Positions 33,186 to 41,618 of a DNA stretch of 64,000 bases are shown here, one piece after another. The stretch is from Collinsella sp. (GTDB taxonomy: Bacteria; Actinomycetota; Coriobacteriia; Coriobacteriales; Coriobacteriaceae). Each line of letters opens with the position of its first letter. Position 1 is the first letter of the stretch. The position numbers were made by a program, and so were the translations under genes. Location: NCBI GenBank assembly GCA_019414055.1, contig DXMV01000025.1, positions 1 through 64,000 of the forward strand, written 5' to 3'. The notes beneath the pieces were generated by a model. It worked only from the letters and a program-made list of their open reading frames with translations, was not told the origin of the DNA and did no database searches.

Positions 33186-33434
33186 TTGACCATGGTACCA
33201 GAAGAAGCAGACCAGCTCAGTGATAAATTCGATTCGTTGGACAGGGGCGCTGAACGTGCCCCGCTCTTGGTTGCAAACCATAAACTGGCCGCTTCCCGTC
33301 ACAAACGTGCTGCTCAAGGCAAAGACCATCCAGGGTTCCATTCCCGTCTGCGCCATAATCATTCCGCACGGCGCGGCTATCGCAACATAGGTAAGCATCA
33401 CCGGCCAGACGGTTTTAACGATTTTGAGCACCAC
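33174..33434 (-). pseudogene. AzlC-like permease fragment
   Basis: An 86-codon frame with a GTG start. Its first 56 residues (WPVMLTYVAIAAPCGMIMAQ, TGMEPWMVFALSSTFVTGSGQ) look like the N-terminal two helices of an AzlC branched-chain amino-acid exporter. After FMVCN near 33267 the resemblance stops and the frame ends within 31 residues, where a full AzlC would run for about 230 residues. No AzlD partner is present. I take it as a truncated relic. Confidence 0.45.
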
Positions 33435-33573
33435 AGCGTTCCTCGTCCCCTACAAGATTTCCGAGCCGCATTCAACGACGCGGCAGAATCATCGCCCGAC
33501 GGCAACCGAGTTCACCTACAATTGCCCCCGGATCGAAAGACACAGAAAGACACAACTTTTTTAGGAAGTCATT

Positions 33574-34386
33574 ATGACAGCTATCGATCGAACGCGGGCT
33601 GCCGCGGCCTTCAAGGCCTACACCGATGCCTACGATGCCGCCAATCCGCGTATCGCGCTTAAAATCGAGCATACGTACCACGTTGCCGAGGCATGCGATA
33701 CCGTGGCGCGTGAGCAGGGCTGGTCACCGCAGGACATTGACCTGGCGTGGCTTTGTGGGCTGTTACACGATATGGGTCGCTTTGAACAGCTGCGACGCTG
33801 GGACACGTTTAAGGATGCCGAGAGTATGAGCCATGCAGCGTTGGGCGTCGGGGTCCTCTTTGGCGAGAACCCCGACGACGCGCCTGCCACAACAAGCATC
33901 CGAGATTTTATCGAGGCCGACGAGCACGACGAGCTCATCCGCGCGAGTATCGCCTATCACAGCGACTTTCGCCTGCCGGCACAACTCGACGAGCGTACAC
34001 GGCGCTTCTGCGACATCGTGCGCGATGGCGACAAGATCGACATTATGCGCACCATCGCCGACAGCACCGTCGACACCATCCTCAAGGTGGACGAGGACGC
34101 ATTTCTGGCCAGTCGCTTCTCGGCATCGACGCTTGCCGCCTTTGACGAGCATCGCTGCGTCGCGCGTGACGAGCGCAACGAGCCGGCGGACTACCTGGTG
34201 GGGCTCATCTGCTTTATGTTTGAGCTCGTCTATCCGGCAAGCCGCGCGCTGGCGCGCGAGCAGGGCGATGTCTACCGCCTGCTCGACGCGCCCTTTGGCA
34301 TTACGCGCCCCTTTACCGATCCCGCCACGCAAGCGACCTGGGAGCGCCTAAAGGACGAGATGCGCGACTGGCTGGCGCGCGCCTAG
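33574..34386 (+). CDS. HD-domain hydrolase
   Basis: 270 residues. Metal-binding HD-superfamily motifs are clear: KIEHTYHVAE, GLLHDMGRFEQ (the HD pair), SHAALG, and a final D in RDGDKIDIMR. These proteins usually cleave phosphate esters of nucleotides or cyclic nucleotides. AGGAAGT precedes the ATG. It ends convergently with etfA; the two stops overlap by 4 bases at CTAG. Confidence 0.85.
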   Translation: MTAIDRTRAAAAFKAYTDAYDAANPRIALKIEHTYHVAEACDTVAREQGWSPQDIDLAWLCGLLHDMGRFEQLRRWDTFKDAESMSHAALGVGVLFGENPDDAPATTSIRDFIEADEHDELIRASIAYHSDFRLPAQLDERTRRFCDIVRDGDKIDIMRTIADSTVDTILKVDEDAFLASRFSASTLAAFDEHRCVARDERNEPADYLVGLICFMFELVYPASRALAREQGDVYRLLDAPFGITRPFTDPATQATWERLKDEMRDWLARA

Positions 34387-35588
34387 CACTCAAGCTGGGC
34401 CAGCAGCTCCTCAACGACCTCGACGGCATCACCGACAACCTTATACTGGGCAGCACCGAAGATGGGAGCATCCGGGTCCTCGTTGATGGCGATAATGCAC
34501 TCCGCCCCACCGATGCCGGCAAGATGCTGGATAGCACCCGAAACGCCGATACTCACAAGGAGCTTGGGCGAAACCGACACGCCGGTCTGGCCAACCTGGT
34601 GGCGATACTCCAGCCAGCCTGCCTCCACAACGGGACGCGTGCAACCAAGCTCGGCACCCAGGGCATCGGCGAGTTTTCGCATCAGGGGCAGATTCTTCTT
34701 GGAGCCAATGCCGCGGCCCACCACGACCAGACGCTCGGCATCGGCAATTGATGCCTGCTGCCCCCACTCCTCGGCGGGAATCGAGATCTCGACGCGGGCC
34801 TTAGCATCATCCGCAAGCGATACCTGGGTAATCGTTCCGGAGCGGCTATAGTCAAAGTCGGGTGCCTTAAAGATGCCGGGGCGCACCGTTGCCATCTGAG
34901 GACGGTGGTTGGGGCAAATAATGGTGGCCATCAGGTTGCCGCCAAACGCCGGACGCGTCTGTTGCAGCAGCCCCGTCTCCGTATCCATCGAAAGTACGGT
35001 GCAGTCAGCCGTAAGGCCCGTCTGCAGGCGCACGGCAACGCCAGGCGCCAGCTCACGGCCAAAGGCGGTCGCACCGTACAGAATGGCCTCGGGCTTGCGC
35101 TCGGCTACCAAATCGCAGATCAGCCGGGCGTAGACCTCCGCATCGTTCTGGCGCAGACGTTCGTCGCGACAGACCAGGACCTCGTCTGCACCGGCGCAAA
35201 CCAGATGCTCCAGGGCCCCGAGCGAACCCTCGGGGCCCATACCGACCAGCGCCACCAGACGGCAGCCGCGCGCATCGGCAAGCTCGCAGCCCTTGCCCAT
35301 GAGCTCATAGGCAACGGGAGTCACCGTATCGCGCTCGTCGGTCTGCACGAATACCAAAATGTCTCGATATGCCTCAAGGTCAACCGCGCCGGCGGCCTCG
35401 TCGCGCTCGATCGAAATGGCGTTGACGGGGCAGGCGTCGACGCACCCACCGCACAGGATACAGCCGTCGGTTACGTGGGCACAACGGCTGGGCCGCTCGC
35501 CCTCCACTACGATGCCGCCCGAGGCACAGGCGCGAACGCAGCGACCGCAGCCGATACAGGCTTCGCTATCGATAATCAGTCCGCTCAT
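34383..35588 (-). CDS. etfA: Electron-transfer flavoprotein alpha subunit with N-terminal ferredoxin
   Basis: 401 residues. Residues 1-65 are a two-cluster [4Fe-4S] ferredoxin domain (CIGCGRCVRAC and CILCGGCVDACP). The rest is EtfA, with the FAD-binding C-terminal signature (VVVGRGIG, VGQTGVSVSPKLLVSIGVSGAIQH, AINEDPDAPIF). The ferredoxin extension is the form found in LctC of the Acetobacterium lactate dehydrogenase complex. It starts at the etfB stop, last gene of the lactate dehydrogenase-etfB-etfA operon. The complex is expected to use ferredoxin to drive lactate oxidation with NAD+. Confidence 0.93.
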   Translation of the reverse strand: MSGLIIDSEACIGCGRCVRACASGGIVVEGERPSRCAHVTDGCILCGGCVDACPVNAISIERDEAAGAVDLEAYRDILVFVQTDERDTVTPVAYELMGKGCELADARGCRLVALVGMGPEGSLGALEHLVCAGADEVLVCRDERLRQNDAEVYARLICDLVAERKPEAILYGATAFGRELAPGVAVRLQTGLTADCTVLSMDTETGLLQQTRPAFGGNLMATIICPNHRPQMATVRPGIFKAPDFDYSRSGTITQVSLADDAKARVEISIPAEEWGQQASIADAERLVVVGRGIGSKKNLPLMRKLADALGAELGCTRPVVEAGWLEYRHQVGQTGVSVSPKLLVSIGVSGAIQHLAGIGGAECIIAINEDPDAPIFGAAQYKVVGDAVEVVEELLAQLEC

Positions 35589-36404
35589 CTATGCCATCCC
35601 CTCGATAATCTTGGCAAGTTTTGCCGCCTGCTCGGACGCCGTTCCGTCAACGGCCTCGCACGTTTGGTCGCGGTCGGGCACAAACGATCGCACGACCTGT
35701 GTCGGCGAGCCGGCGAGGCCGCAGCGTGCGGGGTCGGCGTTCACGTCGACAGCGTTGACCACGCGCACGTCCACTTCCTCGGCCGCGCGAATGCCAGCGA
35801 TACTCGGCATGCGCAGCTGGCCAATCTCCTTGGCGGTCGTCATCGCGCACGGCATCTCCAGATACACTGTTTCCTCGCCGGCGTCACAGCCCTGGACAAG
35901 CGCCAGCGAGCCGCAGGTCGTAAAGCCCGCGCTCTGCACGCAACTCACGTCGGTCACGCAGGGAATCTCAAAGGCTCCGGCAAGCTCGGGACCAATCTGG
36001 GCCGTATCGCCGTCAACTGCCATCTTGCCGCAAATAAGCAGGTCAAAGTCCTCGTCGAGCGCCTCGATGCCACATTTGAGGGCATAGGTGGTCGCCAAGG
36101 TATCGGCACCCGCAAAGGCGCGATCGGTTAGCAGCAGCGCGTCATCGGCGCCTCGGGCGATGCAGTCGCGCAATAGCGATTCGGTCGCGGGGATGCCCAT
36201 CGACACCACCGTTACGCGCACGTCCATGCCAAAGCCGATACAGTCGTCCTTCAGCGCCAGCGCGCATTCCAAAGCGCTCGCGTCAAAGGGATTAATGACC
36301 GCCTGCTTGCCATCGCGCACGATGGTATTGGTCTTGGGGTCCATCTTGACCTCGGTGCTGCCCGGCACCGCCTTGACGCACACCACCATATGGAAATCGC
36401 TCAT
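35589..36404 (-). CDS. etfB: Electron-transfer flavoprotein beta subunit
   Basis: 271 residues from ATG at 36404 (MSDFHMVVCVKAVPGSTEV), which has AAAGGGGG 9 bases ahead; the GTG at 36410 is too close to it. EtfB features: NPFDASALECALAL, the DLLICGKMAVDGDTAQIGPELA segment that binds AMP or a second (bifurcating) FAD. It pairs with EtfA. The gap to the upstream dehydrogenase gene is 2 bases. Confidence 0.93.
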   Translation of the reverse strand: MSDFHMVVCVKAVPGSTEVKMDPKTNTIVRDGKQAVINPFDASALECALALKDDCIGFGMDVRVTVVSMGIPATESLLRDCIARGADDALLLTDRAFAGADTLATTYALKCGIEALDEDFDLLICGKMAVDGDTAQIGPELAGAFEIPCVTDVSCVQSAGFTTCGSLALVQGCDAGEETVYLEMPCAMTTAKEIGQLRMPSIAGIRAAEEVDVRVVNAVDVNADPARCGLAGSPTQVVRSFVPDRDQTCEAVDGTASEQAAKLAKIIEGMA

Positions 36405-36406
36405 CT

Positions 36407-38008
36407 TCACGCGCCCCCTTTCTGGATGAGCTCATCCAAGAGCTTCTCCGAAAACAGGTTACCGCGACCCAGCTGCCCGGCAGGATCGAGCTGGAGCTTG
36501 AGCCGCGCCGACTCGACCATGGCCTCGTGACCGTACATCGTCTCCAAGAAGCCCGCCTTGATCTTGCCGACGCCGTGTTCGGCGGAGACGGCGCCTCCCA
36601 TGGCCGTGACCTCGAAAGCCCACTGGGCAAAGAGTTCTCCGCCGCGGCGGTAATCCTGCGCATCGCGCGGCAGAATGTTCACATGCAGATGGTTGTTACC
36701 GATGTGCCCCCAGGCGGCAGATTCAAGCCCACTTTCGGCCAACGTGCGGCGATAAAGGGCGATGACATCGGCCAGGCGTGCGTTGGGCACCGACATGTCC
36801 GAGCCCAGTTTGGTGATGGTGGGATCCGTGCGGCGACGCTCGTCGACGAGCATGTTGACGCTCTCGGGCACCGCATGGCGGAAGAATCGCTGACACTCGC
36901 GATCGACTTCGGTGCGCGCGACCCATGTCGCATCGTCGCTGCCGCCCGCAAGCTCCAGTACCCACCCCAAGTGATACAGCTCCTCAGTCGCCTGGGCTTC
37001 GTCGTCGCAGTCGAGCTCCACGTAAACACAGACCTTGGCGTCTTTGTCGAGCGCCGGCAGCGAGGCGAACGCGGTCGACTGCTCACGCTGACGACGTAGG
37101 ATATCCAGGGCGCCCGGATCGAAATATTCGATGGCAGCCGCGTGGGACAGGACGGGGCGCACGGAATCGGCGAAGGACACAGCCTTGTCTTCGCTGTCAA
37201 AGAAGCAGCTCACGCCCCAAACGACCGAAGGCGCCGCCTGCAGGGCAATCTCGAGCTCGGTGATGACGCCGAGTGTGCCACACGCACCGATAAACAGATC
37301 GATGGCATCCATATCGTCAGCAACGAAATAGCCCGAAGCATTTTTGGTCTTGGGCATGGTGTAGTCGGGAAGATCGAGCTCGAGCGTGCGGCCCTGCATC
37401 GTGACGAGCGAAAGGCGACGACCCTGTGCAAAAACCTCGCCACGGCGAAGCTCGAGCAGGTCACCATCGGTCAGCACGACATGAAGGCCCGTGACGTGAG
37501 GGCGCATGGGGCCGTAAGCGTAACTACGGGCGCCGGAAGCGTTGCATGCCGCCATACCGCCCAGGCAGGCAGATGCCTCGGTGGGATCGGTAGGAAAGAA
37601 TTGCTCGGGAGCTTCCTGGAACTCCTCGTAGGCCTCAAGCGATGCCTGGTCCCAGCCGGCAGTCGGCAGCACTTTTTTGCCCAGTTGCTTGCGCAGCTCA
37701 GACAGCACGACGCCGGGCGCCACACGCAAAAGAAAGCGGCCCTGCTCATCGCGGCGAATGCCCAGGCAGCGATTCATGCGGGAAGTATTGAGAATGTGAC
37801 CGCCATGAGGCACGGCGCCGGCGGCAAGTCCGGTCCGGGCGCCCTGAACCGTCACCGGGACACGCTCGGCATGGAGCTTTTTCAAAATGGCGCGGACCTC
37901 GTCCTCCGTTGTCGGAAACGAGATGCTCGAGGCCTCGCCCGATGTGCGAGACTCATCGCGACCATACTCTTCGAACTCGTCGGTGAAGGGTTTGATAGTT
38001 GCAGACAC
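36407..38008 (-). CDS. FAD-linked lactate dehydrogenase (LctD/GlcD type)
   Basis: 533 residues. An N-terminal FAD-binding PCMH domain (ISFPTTEDEVRAILKKL, TVQGARTGLAAGAVPHGG, ACLGGMAACNASGARSYAYG) is followed by the C-terminal FAD-oxidase domain with WGHIGNNHLHVNI and SAEHGVGKIK. GlcD-type enzymes oxidise D-lactate or glycolate. With the adjacent EtfBA carrying a ferredoxin domain, a lactate-dehydrogenase/Etf complex is the best reading. It is first in the operon. Confidence 0.88.
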   Translation of the reverse strand: MSATIKPFTDEFEEYGRDESRTSGEASSISFPTTEDEVRAILKKLHAERVPVTVQGARTGLAAGAVPHGGHILNTSRMNRCLGIRRDEQGRFLLRVAPGVVLSELRKQLGKKVLPTAGWDQASLEAYEEFQEAPEQFFPTDPTEASACLGGMAACNASGARSYAYGPMRPHVTGLHVVLTDGDLLELRRGEVFAQGRRLSLVTMQGRTLELDLPDYTMPKTKNASGYFVADDMDAIDLFIGACGTLGVITELEIALQAAPSVVWGVSCFFDSEDKAVSFADSVRPVLSHAAAIEYFDPGALDILRRQREQSTAFASLPALDKDAKVCVYVELDCDDEAQATEELYHLGWVLELAGGSDDATWVARTEVDRECQRFFRHAVPESVNMLVDERRRTDPTITKLGSDMSVPNARLADVIALYRRTLAESGLESAAWGHIGNNHLHVNILPRDAQDYRRGGELFAQWAFEVTAMGGAVSAEHGVGKIKAGFLETMYGHEAMVESARLKLQLDPAGQLGRGNLFSEKLLDELIQKGGA

Positions 38009-38354
38009 GCGAACTCCCCCTTTAGCTAACTACAGTGTTTGCAGGGAGATGTTACCGCATCGTTTTGTCGACGTGTTCGAGACCGTCTCCATAATTGGCG
38101 ATTTTTACGTTCGTGCAATTCGGCGAGCGGCAAGGTTTGCTCGGCAGACGATGCTTTTGACACATGTCGCTTTACCGCCAGCGACCACGCAATTGTTGCT
38201 CGAAAAAAGTTGAAGTAATTTTTACCATCTTTCACCTGCGGAGATGTCAATCCGTCAAGCATTTGGTCAGAAATTGGTCAAGTAGTGACTGATACGGTCG
38301 GCATCAACAGCCAAAACCAATGGAAGTTTTGGCCCCAGAAGCAGGGAGGTTCCC
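38009..38354. other. Divergent regulatory region of the lactate dehydrogenase operon
   Basis: 346 bases with no supported gene. It separates the minus-strand lactate dehydrogenase operon from the plus-strand cluster starting at 38355. It contains several TTGACA/TTGACG-like hexamers on the minus strand and the TTGGTCA direct repeats at 38263-38280. The promoter positions are not resolved. Confidence 0.5.
38263..38280. promoter_or_regulatory. TTGGTCA direct repeats (operator candidate)
   Basis: TTGGTCA occurs at 38263-38269 and again at 38274-38280, an 11-base period, so both copies face the same side of the helix. GntR-family regulators of pyruvate and lactate genes use TTGGTC-type half-sites. 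Regulator unknown. Confidence 0.35.
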
Positions 38355-38651
38355 ATGGCATATTACTGGCCCCAGTACGGCGTCGCCATCGAGGTCGACG
38401 ACGATCCCTATCTCCTGCCTTTCGACGAAGAGGCGTTCCCCGATACGGCGGTCTACCACGTCACCACCGATGTTATCTGCGACCCCGAGTCGTTCTCGGC
38501 GCTCGCCCACCACATCGCGCGTATCCACAACATCGAGCTCCCCCACGACTTCGACGAGCTCATCTACTCGCGCCGCCTGATGCTTCACATGCTCTTTGGA
38601 GCGGACCCGTCCACGTTCGCACGTGTCTATACCACCAAGGACGCCGCATGA
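38355..38651 (+). CDS. Small acidic protein of unknown function
   Basis: 98 residues, ATG after AGGGAGG. The segment YYWPQYGVAIEVDDDPYLLP recalls the central strand of PD-(D/E)XK nucleases of the DUF559/Vsr kind (x-W-P-x-A-x-E-x-D), but the following catalytic lysine pattern is missing, so it may be an inactive fold or a coincidence. Its stop overlaps the next start (ATGA), so the two genes are translated together. Confidence 0.6.
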   Translation: MAYYWPQYGVAIEVDDDPYLLPFDEEAFPDTAVYHVTTDVICDPESFSALAHHIARIHNIELPHDFDELIYSRRLMLHMLFGADPSTFARVYTTKDAA

Positions 38652-39157
38652 GTGCGAAGAAGCCGCCCCGCCTTGCAGGACTGGGGCGTCGCAAGAAGCT
38701 CGTCGTTGTCTGCCTGGCTATCGTCTGTGCCCTCGTCGCCGTAGGGCTATACGCCTGGCAGTCGCAGCCCGTGCCCGAAGCAGGCGCCTCAGTCACGACG
38801 GCAGAGGGTAAATCGCGCCAAGAAATCCAGGATGAGCTCGACGCCATCGTCCGCGACAACATGATGACGATCTCGGTCGCGCCGGTCGCACAGTTGCAGG
38901 AAGGCGGCAAGTTGCGCGTCAACGTGCAAAACGTCCAAGACAACAAGTTTCCCCAGCGTTTCCGCGTGATTCAAAACGACGAGACCATCTATGAGTCCGG
39001 TGTGGTCGAAGCCGGCAAGACGGTTGAGACCTGCCCCGCCGGCGATATCCAAGAAGGCGAGGCATATATCGAGATTCAGGCACTCGATGCCAAGACCTAC
39101 GACACCCACGGCAATCCGACGCGCGTCAAAGTGCGGGTGGCCCAGGCAGAAGGCTAG
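38648..39157 (+). CDS. Membrane-anchored extracytoplasmic protein
   Basis: 169 residues from ATG at 38648, overlapping the previous stop. A basic cytosolic N-terminus (RLAGLGRRKK) is followed by one membrane helix (LVVVCLAIVCALVAVGLYAW) and an external domain of about 120 residues with beta-rich character (LRVNVQNVQDN, RFRVIQNDETIYESG), like an Ig-type fold. Function not recognised. It lies in a run of five small secreted or membrane genes. Confidence 0.7.
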   Translation: MSAKKPPRLAGLGRRKKLVVVCLAIVCALVAVGLYAWQSQPVPEAGASVTTAEGKSRQEIQDELDAIVRDNMMTISVAPVAQLQEGGKLRVNVQNVQDNKFPQRFRVIQNDETIYESGVVEAGKTVETCPAGDIQEGEAYIEIQALDAKTYDTHGNPTRVKVRVAQAEG

Positions 39158-39206
39158 TGACCGACGCGCTCGTAGGGGCAGCACCCTGTCCCCATTCGTC
39201 CAACCA

Positions 39207-39225
39207 TCACGGAAACAGTCCGTGA
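39207..39225 (+). repeat. Small perfect hairpin TCACGGA/TCCGTGA
   Basis: A 7-bp perfect stem with a 5-base loop in the 87-base gap between two secreted-protein genes; there is no T-run, so it is not called a terminator. Confidence 0.4.
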
Positions 39226-39244
39226 CGAGCAGAAAGGATCGATT

Positions 39245-39847
39245 ATGACCACACCCATGAACCTGAGCGGAGCCAGGGCACTCGCCGTGGGCGCAGGGCT
39301 TGCGCTCGCACTTGCGATGGGCGCCGCGCCAACGGCGGCCATGGCAGAGGTGCGCGTTGGAACCACCGATGTGACGGTGAAGGCCGACATTAGCAATGTT
39401 TCGTTTAAGGCGCCAACGGTCATCCCCTTTGCCGCCAAAGCCGACGGAACGCTTGTAGGACCCTCCGACAAGACGATTACCATCGACAACCTCTCGGCAT
39501 ATGGCATCCACGTCACTAACATGAAGGTCACGGCCAAGAACGACTGGACAATCGTTGCAGACGCAAAGACGGGCTCGGCCCAGAACTCCATCGATTTTAA
39601 GGTTGGCCCTGATAAGGCAGAAAAGGATGCCAGCTCGGCGACTCAGACTACGGGCCTCGATCTTTCCAAAGAAGCAAGCTTCGACATGAAGTACAAGGAC
39701 ATTGCCGACGGAACGGACAAAATCAAGCTCAATGTGAGTGGCCACGTCGCCCGCGTAACGCGTGACATCTACCACGCCACCGGTACGGGAGATCAAGTGG
39801 CAAGCATCACCTGGACGGTCGAGCCCGGTGCGCACGCCACGTCCTAA
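39245..39847 (+). CDS. Secreted beta-rich protein
   Basis: 200 residues with a signal peptide (ARALAVGAGLALALAMGAAPTAAMA) and a mature domain of alternating hydrophobic and polar strands (VRVGTTDVTVKADISNVSF, IDNLSAYGIHVTNMKVTAKN, HVARVTRDIYHATG). It resembles small surface matrix or WxL-like proteins but lacks a WxL or LPxTG signal. AAAGGATCG precedes the ATG. The next gene starts inside its 3' end. Confidence 0.7.
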   Translation: MTTPMNLSGARALAVGAGLALALAMGAAPTAAMAEVRVGTTDVTVKADISNVSFKAPTVIPFAAKADGTLVGPSDKTITIDNLSAYGIHVTNMKVTAKNDWTIVADAKTGSAQNSIDFKVGPDKAEKDASSATQTTGLDLSKEASFDMKYKDIADGTDKIKLNVSGHVARVTRDIYHATGTGDQVASITWTVEPGAHATS

Positions 39848-40088
39848 GGCGATTGCACTGGCCGCCATCGTCGGCATCTTGGCGTCCGCACCTGCCATGG
39901 CCTTTGCTCAACAAGAGCAAGCGCAGGCGGCCACAGAAGTGACCGTCGACCTTTCGGGCCTTAATCGCGGCAGCCGTCACGAGCCGCTCGCTCAGACGAG
40001 CGACACCCGGCAACTCATTGCGGTAGGCGTCGCCACGGCGGGAGCAGGACTGACATGCCTTGGCCTGCACATCAAACGCAACCGATAG
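39828..40088 (+). CDS. Small secreted protein with C-terminal membrane anchor
   Basis: 86 residues from GTG at 39828, overlapping the previous gene by 20 bases. A signal peptide (AIALAAIVGILASAPAMAFAQQ), a short external part, then a C-terminal membrane helix (LIAVGVATAGAGLTCLGLHI) with the basic tail KRNR. The start is inferred because it places the signal peptide at the N-terminus; an ATG at 39762 gives a longer, less plausible form. Confidence 0.55.
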   Translation: MRTPRPKAIALAAIVGILASAPAMAFAQQEQAQAATEVTVDLSGLNRGSRHEPLAQTSDTRQLIAVGVATAGAGLTCLGLHIKRNR

Positions 40089-40127
40089 CCAAGCACAACC
40101 GGAGCACGCGGAATAGATAGGAGAACC

Positions 40128-41528
40128 ATGGCACCCAAAAACCTTTTGCCCGTCGCCGCGCTCTGCAGCGCACTGGCGAGCGGTACGCCTCTCGCCGCTT
40201 GGGCGACGCCCGCCACGGCAAACTCCTTACCGCAAGCTCTGAACCCCGTGGCGAATTCGTCGGGTATCGTCACCTGCCAACGTTTTTCGCTCGCACACGC
40301 TACGGTCCGAACCTCGGGATGCCTTTACCGCAATACGGTCGACTCGATAGTCGTGGATATCAAGCGACCGGACAAGGAGAACGGCCCCCAGACAGGTTAT
40401 GCCATCTGCACATGGAAATCGGCTGCAGTCGACGCCGATGGCGACCCATGCGACCTAGAGCTGCGCATCGATATTGACTCGGTCGATGACTCGGCAAACG
40501 GGGCGAAGGTCGTCTTCGACAGCGCGGCCTATGAAGAAGAAGGGGGTGTATGCCTGGGCTGCGTTCCCTCGAATGTCGATGGCGCGCAGCCCATTATCTC
40601 CTTTACGGCATCGCTGCGACTGACCAAGGCGGACACCGAAGCCATCGCAACGGGAGATGCGCCTTTGCTGTTCTACGCTGGCGACGCGGACGACCAAAAG
40701 GCTCAAAGCAATAGGCAGAAGGGCTCGCTTAACCTCACGCGCGGATCAGAACCCGCCCCCATCAATATCGATACCCAGACGCAAGGCGTGCAGCGCATTC
40801 TCGCCGATCCGGCGCTGCTCCAAATGACATGGCACGGAGTGGGATCCGTCGGGATTGCTGCTCCTATATCTAGCGATAATGACAAATCCCCCAAAGACGA
40901 GGTCGCAGACGCACCGGCACATGTTGACGATGCAGACGATGCATCATCAGAAGACAACGCTGCGGCTCCTCTCGAGAAGCCGGGCGGCACCGCCACCGAA
41001 CTAGGCGATCCCCAACCGAAAGACGGCCTGGACTTTGCCGCTCCCCCAGATGTCGACGAAGGCAACTGTTGCATGATGGTCGCGCTCGACCACACGGAAA
41101 CCGTCGATACCGCAAGCATTGAGCCAGTCGCCGCCAATTCGCCCCGCCGCAAAAATATCCTCATCGCATTCCCCAATACTGTCGAGCTCGTCTTTTTGCC
41201 ATCGGGTGAAGTCGTCGCGCCTACGGCGCTTACAGCAGTGGGAGCAAGGAGCGCATCGAACGATATCCAAGCTATCTCGGCACTTGATGCCACAACGACC
41301 GCCAAGTTACACCTTTATTCCGTTGCAGCAGACGGAACGAGAACCGAAGAATTCGACGGAACCAAGCTTTTGGTTCCCCGTCGCATCGGTATCCAAGAAG
41401 ACTTCCCCTATCAAATGGAACTTGAAGGGTTCGATCGTGCGCGAGATGCCGACATCATTGCCGCAGCCATCGAATCCCCGCAGCACCTCATGACGCTGCG
41501 CTTCGACTTTAGCCCCGTCCTGTCCTAG
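40128..41528 (+). CDS. Large secreted protein of unknown function
   Basis: 466 residues with a signal peptide (LLPVAALCSALASGTPLAAWA). The mature part is acidic and beta-rich with an Asp/Ala-rich linker (DEVADAPAHVDDADDASS). It ends without an anchor helix or sortase signal, so it may be released or held by its partners. ATAGGAGAACC precedes the ATG. It is the last gene of the 38.3-41.5 kb secreted cluster. Confidence 0.7.
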   Translation: MAPKNLLPVAALCSALASGTPLAAWATPATANSLPQALNPVANSSGIVTCQRFSLAHATVRTSGCLYRNTVDSIVVDIKRPDKENGPQTGYAICTWKSAAVDADGDPCDLELRIDIDSVDDSANGAKVVFDSAAYEEEGGVCLGCVPSNVDGAQPIISFTASLRLTKADTEAIATGDAPLLFYAGDADDQKAQSNRQKGSLNLTRGSEPAPINIDTQTQGVQRILADPALLQMTWHGVGSVGIAAPISSDNDKSPKDEVADAPAHVDDADDASSEDNAAAPLEKPGGTATELGDPQPKDGLDFAAPPDVDEGNCCMMVALDHTETVDTASIEPVAANSPRRKNILIAFPNTVELVFLPSGEVVAPTALTAVGARSASNDIQAISALDATTTAKLHLYSVAADGTRTEEFDGTKLLVPRRIGIQEDFPYQMELEGFDRARDADIIAAAIESPQHLMTLRFDFSPVLS

Positions 41529-41618
41529 ACCGCTAACCGCCGCTTGGCTCGGATACTGAGTACCCCCCCTCCCCGTTCTGCTACGATTGCCACGTTGGCA
41601 TCAATTACAGGAGGGTTC

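Noticed and set aside
39181..39240. A terminator between the secreted-protein genes
   Set aside because: The hairpin at 39207-39225 has no T-run.
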